The notes under the pieces were generated by a model that did not search any database, was not told the origin of the DNA, and saw only the letters and a program-made list of their open reading frames with translations. 27,583 bases of DNA from Sperchopsis tessellata. Taxonomy: Eukaryota; Arthropoda; Insecta; Coleoptera; Hydrophilidae. Position numbers and translations under genes: made by a program. The stretch spans positions 1 to 27,583 of the forward strand of contig JAWQRN010000637.1 of the NCBI GenBank assembly GCA_033557685.1, given 5' to 3'. This document shows, piece by piece, positions 21,599 to 27,583 of the stretch. Every line of letters begins with the position of its first letter. The stretch's first letter is position 1.

Positions 21599-22230
21599 GT
21601 TTATATTGACGATCTACTAGTTACATTGACTAGGCTGCAGTTTCTTGTTGTACTGTATGATAATCTTATGTGACGTATAAATTATGTAGTAAACATATAC
21701 ATTGTCTTTAAATATTTTAAGGTCTGCTTACTTCTGGCGATCACAATAAATAAAAATTCCAAAAAATAAAGAAATTCTCTGTCAAAAAGTGTTTTGCAAA
21801 CCTTTTTTGATATCACATTAAACAATACCAACTGTGTGCGACATTTTATTATAGCGAAAACAAGTGGGTGCCATAAACTGAAAACAAGTTTTTTTCACTT
21901 TACTTGGTTTGTAGTATAAGAAAAGTAAAAAATCTCATTCTCTTATATTTAAAGTTAGTATGCTAACAATAAAGTGGAAATAGAGAAGTGCTGAAACACG
22001 CAGATTTGAAAGATTACAAGTATTTATGTTTAGGGACACTTAGTAGTCAGACAATCTTGAAATCGGTATCAGCAAAATATAGTACTTAGTGCTACCAGGC
22101 CTTAGCAAATTGTTCAAAACGTATGACATATCGTACAGCCTCGGTTTAGGTGTTATTCTCGAAAACATTCAGCGTCTCGTGATTTACATATCTAAGAATT
22201 TGCGTCACTACCAGTTATTTTCGTAGACAA
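21599..22230 (+). pseudogene. Ty3/gypsy retrotransposon pol remnant (RT end to RNase H)
   Basis: The clear part is 22056-22228. One frame reads LEIGISKI, a stop, YLVLPGLSKLFKTYDISYSL and then GLGVILENIQRLVIYISKNL. It parallels gypsy L--A-SKAPVL-LPDFSKPF-L-TDAS--G-GAVL-Q, then ---P-AY-SR-L. The TDAS box, which carries the first RNase H catalytic aspartate, reads YDIS; the G-G-VL that follows is kept. A stop ends it at about 22228. About 490 bases upstream VYIDDLLV (21599-21622) resembles the RT catalytic box; the spacing roughly suits one gypsy polyprotein, but the DNA between is unreadable, so that link is weak and a Copia origin of the YIDD box is possible. Dead fragment without LTRs. Confidence 0.6.
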
Positions 22231-22402
22231 ATTTCAAGAGAAACAATTTCAGAAGAAAAAACAACAGTTTAAAAAAATAGTTCCCAAATACTGTCGTATC
22301 AATTGATAATTTATTTGACAGCACGGCATACCAAACACAACTGAAAGAAATGTATCAACTATTGCAAGACACAATTTCAAGGCGAGTGATGTACTTCAAC
22401 GA

Positions 22403-22648
22403 ATGAACTTCGTTGAAATAATCACTTGCCTTGCTAATTTCTCTTGCAACAGTGGAAGAAACGACATGTTCAGATCTTCTACACGGACTGGTAATGAGTA
22501 TCAGCCAAATAGATTTTGTATTGAATGTAAGAAAGTCGTTTATAATATGAGTTTAAATTTAGCCAAATTAAAAAGACACTTGGATAGCAATCATTTACAT
22601 TTTCTTAATAAAAGTATTGACTACTTTAACCGCAAATTTTTTTTATAA
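22403..22648 (+). pseudogene. hAT transposase N-terminus with BED zinc finger (fragment)
   Basis: An open frame of 81 codons. Residues 38-64 read FCIECKKVV...KLKRHLDSNH, with Cys39-x2-Cys42 and His59-x4-His64, a BED-type C2H2 finger. The surrounding N-S-(N)-L-KLKRHL---H and the following S-DYF-RKF match the ZBED-like hAT transposases (C--C---L-N-S--P-KLKRHL---H------FF-RK). BED fingers bind the transposon ends. The start is simply the first ATG; the preceding residues are not clearly part of the family, and the frame stops right after RKFFL at a T-run, where the natural protein would continue. Downstream pieces (22905-23450) probably belong to the same copy. Confidence 0.75.
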
Positions 22649-22904
22649 AACACACAGACAATGTTTTCTAAATACATCCATATTCAGAATGAAAATTAGC
22701 TTAAGGTGAAGATTGAAGAAATATATGCTACATATATTGACACTACAATTGTTATTAGTATTTAAGTTACGGCATATTTTTGTGAAAACGAATTAATATG
22801 CCACTTAAAGTTCTTCTCCTCATGATTTTATTATGTAATTGGATGAAACTATATATGTTACATGGTTCTTTACTTTATAGATATACGTTACGTTTTTAAT
22901 TTGA
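22649..22904. other. Decayed interior of the hAT element
   Basis: Sequence between the BED-finger frame and the next readable transposase part. It starts K-H-DN-F-KYIHIQ-like, weakly resembling the linker of these proteins, then loses all similarity through AT-rich decay. Confidence 0.4.
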
Positions 22905-23450
22905 GCGTCCTTATATATAAATAAGTATCTGTCTCTTCCAGATAGAACTACTGGAGAAATCAATGTTAATTTTATTCTTACATGCATTGAACAAAATGAA
23001 GTAACTTGGTGTTTATGTTTTCATATTTATTCAGATGGTGTAAAATATTTATTTGAAGCAAATAAAAGAGCCATATCCATAATAAAAGTAATAGTTATAC
23101 ACATATTAAATTTCCATTGCTCTCTTCAGCGTCATTACATCGTTGTGAAATTACTCACAGATAAATCAAAAGAAATTTTAGATGACGTAAAAAATAATCA
23201 ATTACATATAATCCAGGAAATTAAGAATGATGCGAAGAGTTATCTAGTAATTATAAAACTTTGCTTCTACATGCAAATGTGTGCCAGTTATCACGAAGAC
23301 AAATATTGAGCAGGTTTATGAAGTTGAAAAAGGAAGTAAGAACATCATTATGCTCAAAAATTAAATGATGAAATGTGGTTTCTATGTGTGGCACTTTTAA
23401 CATATATATTTTAAATTTTGAACGAAGTTAAATTATCTCTTCTAGAAATC
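22905..23450 (+). pseudogene. hAT transposase catalytic-region remnant
   Basis: A frame open from 22905 to a stop at 23307 (134 codons, no suitable ATG). It reads YLSLPDRTTGEI, then FHIYSDGVKYL (C-DGA-AM, the segment with a catalytic aspartate), then NFHCSLQRHYIVVKLL (C--HC-LHR-AL--K), ILDDVKNNQLHIIQEIKNDA (VLD--VK-INFIK), and an LC--M---H segment near its end. In a shifted frame LSRFMKLKKEV (about 23308-23340) matches WLSRG-VL-R--ELR-EV, and LNDEMWFLCVALLTYIF, a stop, then LNEVKLSLLE (about 23361-23445) match LND--WL--LAYL-DIF--LN-LNLSLQG. The order is that of ZBED-like hAT transposases and follows from the BED finger 250 bases upstream. No C-terminal dimerisation block was found. Confidence 0.72.
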
Positions 23451-24240
23451 GTCCTATAACTAAATTAAAAGTAAATGAAATAATGAATTACTTTGAAAAC
23501 TAGGTGTGTGCGCAATATGTGTACTCAAATATGACATACAATGTTTTGATAAACTGAAGATTTAGAAAAACTAAGTATTCTCTAGTACAAAAAAAAATAT
23601 ATTTCAGATTATTTTCCAGAACAAAGAAGTATATATGATTGGGTTAAAAATCCATTTCAACATTTTTGACCTGATAATTTATTGCTGAAAAAACGAGAAA
23701 AATTATTTGTTATTTTAACGAGTTCTACACTCAAAAATTAATTTCAAACAAAAATAAGTTCTTGATGTTTTTTGAGCTATGAGTTTCCTATTTGTTGAGA
23801 CTGGTAGTTTCTTTACACTGTTTTACTTTTAAAATACTATTTAATAGAACTGGTTCCTTTTTTCCGACCACTATCTTATCCTACCAACGCATGTAACAAA
23901 AAATGCGCGTGGCGATCTGCTAATGGCGTTTTCTATCCTAACTGAGCTATTATTTGTATTTAATTTAATTTTAAGCGAGATGCTCTTTCCTCTAAATATG
24001 ATACAACTTATGCTATCTTACAACAAATTTTTGAAGCATTTCCACAATCATTTTCTAGAGTGCTTGCCTGTAAACTAGCTAGTGTTATTTAAACAGATTA
24101 TATATACTTCGTATTTCAAATATGCATTGAAATCAGCATCGTAATTCTTCTGTAATAAAGAAACACTTCATGATAGGAAATCAACAGAAAAAACGAAGGA
24201 TATAAACATACATATGACGTATGATTAATAATATTTCCTT
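23451..24240. other. AT-rich DNA, possibly the hAT tail
   Basis: No clear coding similarity. ITKLKVNEIMNYFEN just after 23450 may still be transposase. The remainder is AT-rich and no hAT end was located. Confidence 0.4.
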
Positions 24241-24249
24241 GATTAAACA

Positions 24250-24715
24250 ACCATTTTTCGATATGGACATATAAAGTAGCGCAGAAACGCAAACGCAATA
24301 AATAAATCCAAGGCATTCCAACGTGCATCCGCAAGGTTGAAGCGGCACTTAGATGGTTTTCGTGAAACTGTATGCTCATTTACGGCTGAAAATATGCAAC
24401 CAATCATTCTCTGCATATAACTGCACGGTCCTGCTGTGTAAATAAGACCGTGTTTTATTTACTCTGGTGCTGCAGGCTGTTGGTCTTGGCCGGAAACCAA
24501 AACAGTTTCTGCGGTCGATCCGGTCAAGATACTTTATTCTCGTGATCTCATGTAGAAATTTATACAACGATAAACCGTGTGACACCAACAAATAAGAGAG
24601 GAAGTATCCTTGTAAGTTTACGACATTGAAGATAAAAAGGCATCGCTAAAATGTTTTCATGGCTGTTTACTGCCAATTAATGTTTGCAAAGATGACGACA
24701 ATCTTTGAGCGAACA
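24250..24715 (+). repeat. Unnamed dispersed element, copy 3
   Basis: GC-elevated sequence. The aligned part starts near 24407 and includes ATTCTCTGCATAT then CTGCA and ACGGTC (24407-24430, shared with copy 1), CTGGTGCTGCAGG (24464-24476) and GCCGGAAACCAA (24489-24500), both shared with copy 2, and TGCGGTCG (24510-24517). A 21-base block at 24555-24575, beginning GAAATTTAT and ending CGATAAAC, differs from copy 4 at only two positions. ATAAGAGAGGAAGT (24592-24605) is 13 of 14 identical to copy 4. A 26-base block at 24617-24642, from TTTACGAC to AAAAAGGCA, is 21 of 26 identical to copy 4. CCAATTAATG (24673-24682) and GCGAAC (24709-24714) also recur in copy 4. No protein is encoded; the minus frames at 24116-24379 and 24376-24591 are unlike any family. 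24250-24406 has similar composition but was not aligned. Confidence 0.65.
24424..24462. promoter_or_regulatory. Interlocked inverted repeats with mirrored forkhead-like sites
   Basis: CACGGTC (24424-24430) is the exact reverse complement of GACCGTG (24446-24452). GTAAATAA (24438-24445) is the exact reverse complement of TTATTTAC (24455-24462). The order a-b-a'-b' means the two stems interlock, as in an H-type pseudoknot if transcribed. As DNA, GTAAATAA and TTATTTAC are forkhead-type binding words facing each other 9 bases apart. No transcript evidence is available from the sequence; either reading is an inference. Confidence 0.4.
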
Positions 24716-24929
24716 TATTGTTGCTGGTGAGCTAGAGCGAAGGTGAAGGAAGTGCCGTTTATTTTCATTAATAACTGACATATTTTTTAGCAGCGAAAGT
24801 TTACATACATAATGATTGTGGAAGGTTAATACAGATTGAAATGTTTCGTCTTTTAAATCTTTTAAGCATATGAAATCCACAAGACTTGATAAAAGCAGTT
24901 AATTTAATTTTTAAACTCACCATATATGC
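24716..24929. other. Short spacer, nothing recognised
   Basis: Moderately AT-rich sequence between copy 3 and the next retrotransposon fragment. GGAAGTGCC (24748-24756) may be a last trace of copy 3 (copy 4 has AGAAGTTACC at the similar place). Confidence 0.35.
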
Positions 24930-25370
24930 ATGGATTTAAGAGCAGCGTATGACAACACAATAAAACTACTATGAAACTCAATAAATGATTTAGGGAGTAC
25001 CCAGGCAAAATCTTATATGGCTAACAAAAATTACGCTGACAAGAATGAAATGTGAAGTGAAAATAGAAAATGAATTTCATAATAACAAACGACTTTAGAA
25101 AATTTGATCCGCTAGCCACATTGCTCTTTAATATATCGCTTGAAAAAGCAAAACCAAACATAAAAAGAAATATGACAAAAACAACATATGAACAGGCGCA
25201 CTAAGTACTGACCTATACGTATGATAATCGTATAGTAAGGTAGAGGTGAACCGAGCCAAAGGTACTCGTCCAATACGTAGATTTGGTAAAAAATTACTGC
25301 AGAGCAATAAAGTTCTTATAAACATTAAATTAAAGCGGACTACAACCACATCCGATTCTAATAAAGTCAC
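24930..25370 (+). pseudogene. Non-LTR retrotransposon RT core fragment (broken)
   Basis: MDLRAAYDNTIKLL (24930-24971) matches the RT box (I/V)D(L/F)RAAYDS--R--L, including the first catalytic aspartate. After a stop and frame change, LTRMKCEVKIENEFHNNKR (about 25036-25092) matches L--MTL--V-C-VK--N--S--F, and DPLATLLFNISLEKAKPNIK (25105-25164) matches (R/Q)GD-LSCLLFN-ALEK--R. The YADD box is not recognisable. The frame at 25246-25431 (NRAKGTRPIRRFGKKLLQSN...) could be the damaged continuation, but the match is poor. It is the same type of element as the 27449 fragment and possibly the 1-410 tail. Ends not identified; several stops. Confidence 0.75.
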
Positions 25371-26640
25371 GATTAATTTAATTTCCCATGTATATTGTTT
25401 ACAAATAATTGAATATAATAAATCAAAATAAAAAATACCAGCAAGACCAATTCAAAAGATTGTTTAATTTCCTGTGAATTATATCTTTTTCAGAATGAAT
25501 AGAATAGAAATAAACTTTAATGTGTTACTTAATACTAAGCATCTTGTTTTCATTTTGACTGTTAATTTTTTTAAAACTTCTCAAGAATGTCAAAGAGGGG
25601 AATACCACTAAGTACATACATAGTTGTGGTAGTAATCATGTTTATTAAACATGCAGATCAAAGTGAGAAGTCTCATATCTGTACAAAATCAAATTCAAAG
25701 AAGCCTGGCACACTTCTCTTCCACAAACATTTTTTTCATACATTCCAGTTTCCCACCCTTATTTTTCAAAAATAATATAGATACCATGTGCTTGCATATC
25801 TTTCGTCGCTGGGTAATCTCTTAATACAATATATGGTCGATTAGTTATTTCTCCCCCACGCAAGGTCGACATACCATCTCTTCCTGTGACAACCACCCTT
25901 AATTGCTTCTTCCTTCCTTCCGACATCTAAATCGAGCAATATTGCTGATAGTCTTATATAAGTTATTTTTTCGAAGTAGATAATTGAGCTAAATGTTTTA
26001 CTGCAGAAATGAGATGTATTATTTTGAATGTTCAGATTAATACACATTACTTCATCCATAGTATATTCGCTTCATATCTATGGTATATCTAAATACATTC
26101 GCGTTCATCCATACGCCCTATGGAAATAAATGCTTTACAAAAAGATGAATTTACAATTATTATAAACTACAACTTAGGCAATACATTTTCTCAAGCCACT
26201 TGATGTGCTTACTCTTCCCTCCAAAGGCACGTACAAAACCCACTCCCAGGACTACATTCCTCTACTTAATGTCCTAGACTGACTTACGGATGACACCAGT
26301 TTTTCAATACTGCTAAATATTGTATATAGGAACTACTAAAATATATAACCAAACTTCTACGCTTAGTTTGTTATTAGAACAGGTACATCAGAATCGTAAA
26401 TATTCACAGACTCAATAATACAGAATACATACTAGGTTTACCACCAGTCGTCAATTTCCAATTAGGATGGTGGCCCTTCTTTTATAGATATAATATTTTT
26501 CAAGGCTCTTAAAATTTTCAAACCACCCCTGTTCTTAAAGTAATTTATTTTAAATGTCATATTGTTATTCTTTAAGAAGCAATCACAAGATGCTCAAATT
26601 TAATCGTTAATAACAAGCAGCAATCTTGGGGGATAATGAA
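25371..26640. other. AT-rich DNA, nothing recognised
   Basis: About 1.3 kb without a recognisable gene or element. On the minus strand 25850-25940 reads GGCHRKRWYVDLAWGRNN in an open frame, which I cannot assign. The plus frame at 25587-25775 has no domain. Confidence 0.4.
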
Positions 26641-26955
26641 GCAAATTAACATAAGCTAATAAAAGGCTTGGTCGCTGCTATCCTGATTCGGACACCGTTT
26701 TATATGGTCAAGATTTTAAGCTGAAATTTATGCACCGATAAACTCTGTGACATCGGGAGGGACATAAGTGAGGAAGTCTTGTTACCGACTTTACGGCCGT
26801 TAAGATAAAAATGCAGCTCGGCCGTATGCCGTTCTGACCTTTAGTTGCTTCATTTGGACCAGCTCTCAATGTACATTGCAAGAATATTTCTCACGGCTCT
26901 TTGTTTTACGACCAATTAACGATTTATATTTTTTGAATTAGTGGGCGAACGGAAC
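26641..26955 (+). repeat. Unnamed dispersed element, copy 4
   Basis: Motifs in order: GCAAATTAACATAA (26641-26654; copy 2 has GCAAATTATAAATAA); GGTCGCTGCTATCCTGAT (26670-26687; 15 of 18 with copy 2); GGTCAAGAT (26706-26714; identical at 24522-24530 in copy 3); a 21-base block at 26723-26743 with two differences from copy 3; ATAAGTGAGGAAGT (26764-26777); a 26-base block at 26790-26815 from TTTACGGC to AAAATGCA; CGGCTCTTTG and ACCAATTAACG (26894-26921); GCGAAC (26945-26950). About 70 bases (26815-26890) are extra compared with copy 3. The GCCGGAAAC word of the other copies is not visible upstream. No open frame of note. Best-preserved together with copy 3. Confidence 0.65.
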
Positions 26956-27448
26956 AGAAGTTACCTTTTAATGGTTTTTGATATCCCTTGACCACCCAAT
27001 AATACGTACCTTTGTTATTACTGTGATAAAATTCCAACATTCTCAACGGGCTGACATATGCATTAGAAAATCATCAAAATTGTAGCTTACTTAAATACGA
27101 AAATTCTCTGTACAGTAAAAATTACATACTAATAAATATATTTGCATATAACCTGGTTATTTAATCAATAACTTATCCACATGATCATTGGCATCAATTT
27201 TGATTTTCCAGCATTTTTGTTTTGGACAGAGGACTTGCATCTGTATTTTTATAGGAAATATCTGAAATTGTTTAATTGTATTATTATTATTAATATATTC
27301 TTTTTCACTCCTTCCAGGAATCATCAGATTCACTTGAGTCAAAAGGTGTTCAATACCTGAATGCAGATATGAAATTACTTAATTGGTGTCTTCGATCCAA
27401 TAGAAGTTAAAGTATAGACTAATATACCTATACTGTTTATATTAGCTG
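26956..27448. other. AT-rich DNA, nothing recognised
   Basis: AT-rich sequence between copy 4 and the terminal retrotransposon fragment. The minus frame at 27157-27342 has no domain. An ATT/AAT repeat-like patch lies near 27279-27294. Confidence 0.4.
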
Positions 27449-27583
27449 CGTATAACGATGGCCAATTCTACGTGCAAGGTGAAGGTGCAGAACGATATAT
27501 CTAGATAGTTTCGAGTGAGCAGAGGTCTACGGCAGGGGGACTCATTATCATGTGTGCTGTTCAACCTGACTTTGGAAAGGGTT
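27449..27583 (+). pseudogene. Non-LTR retrotransposon RT core, continues beyond the window
   Basis: A single frame to the window end reads RITMANSTCKVKVQNDISR, a TAG stop (27506-27508), then FRVSRGLRQGDSLSCVLFNL and TLERV. This is the RT block (R/M)MTM-NS-C-V--Q---S--F-----G-RQGDSLSC-LFN--LEKV. The RGLRQGDSLSC box is perfectly readable, making it the best-preserved retrotransposon piece in the window and therefore probably the youngest. Only one stop is seen in 45 codons. Sequence upstream of 27449 does not read as RT, so the copy is truncated or has a frame change there. The catalytic YADD box and the C-terminus would lie beyond 27583. Confidence 0.88.

Noticed and set aside
1..27583. CRISPR array, bacterial operon or viral genome
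   Set aside because: No regularly spaced direct repeats with unique spacers, no ribosome binding sites with tiled genes, and the coding remnants are all eukaryotic transposable elements.

Overview
The window looks like a stretch of intergenic or intronic DNA from an arthropod, most likely insect, nuclear genome. The base composition is strongly AT-rich, no intact protein-coding gene is recognisable, and the only coding similarity belongs to broken transposable elements of types common in insects: several non-LTR retrotransposons, Copia, Ty3/gypsy, mariner/Tc1 and hAT. All identifications are by eye from conserved motifs; no database search was run. The species cannot be named.

Layout. 1-410: C-terminal tail of a non-LTR reverse transcriptase. 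411-1549: 3' end of a Copia element (RT, RNase H, polypurine tract, probable LTR). 2100-3260: visibly less AT-rich DNA holding copy 1 of an unnamed dispersed element and a 9-bp stem-loop, followed by a mariner fragment (3281-3452). 4533-4905: four 34-bp tandem repeats joined to a Penelope-like-looking end. 5955-6245: copy 2 of the dispersed element. 7355-9040: long decayed non-LTR element. 9842-10760: Jockey/BS-like non-LTR element. 12429-12500: a hAT end. 13367-13720: Tc1/mariner-type (DDE_3) transposase. 14040-15690: another non-LTR element in its natural order. 18368-19065: a non-autonomous hAT element with an (AT)n run. 21600-22230: Ty3/gypsy remnants. 22403-23450: a hAT transposase with a BED zinc finger. 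24250-24715 and 26641-26955: copies 3 and 4 of the dispersed element, separated by a non-LTR fragment (24930-25370). 27449-27583: a well-preserved non-LTR RT core running off the end.

The element proteins do not work together; they are independent insertions at different stages of decay, all on the + strand where orientation can be judged. The most interesting signal is not a gene. Four diverged, collinear, same-strand blocks (about 2.36-2.66, 5.96-6.25, 24.41-24.71 and 26.64-26.95 kb) share an ordered series of short motifs. They match no element family known to me and could be paralogous regulatory elements or a very old repeat family. Copy 3 also carries two interlocked perfect inverted repeats, one of which is a mirrored pair of forkhead-like sites.
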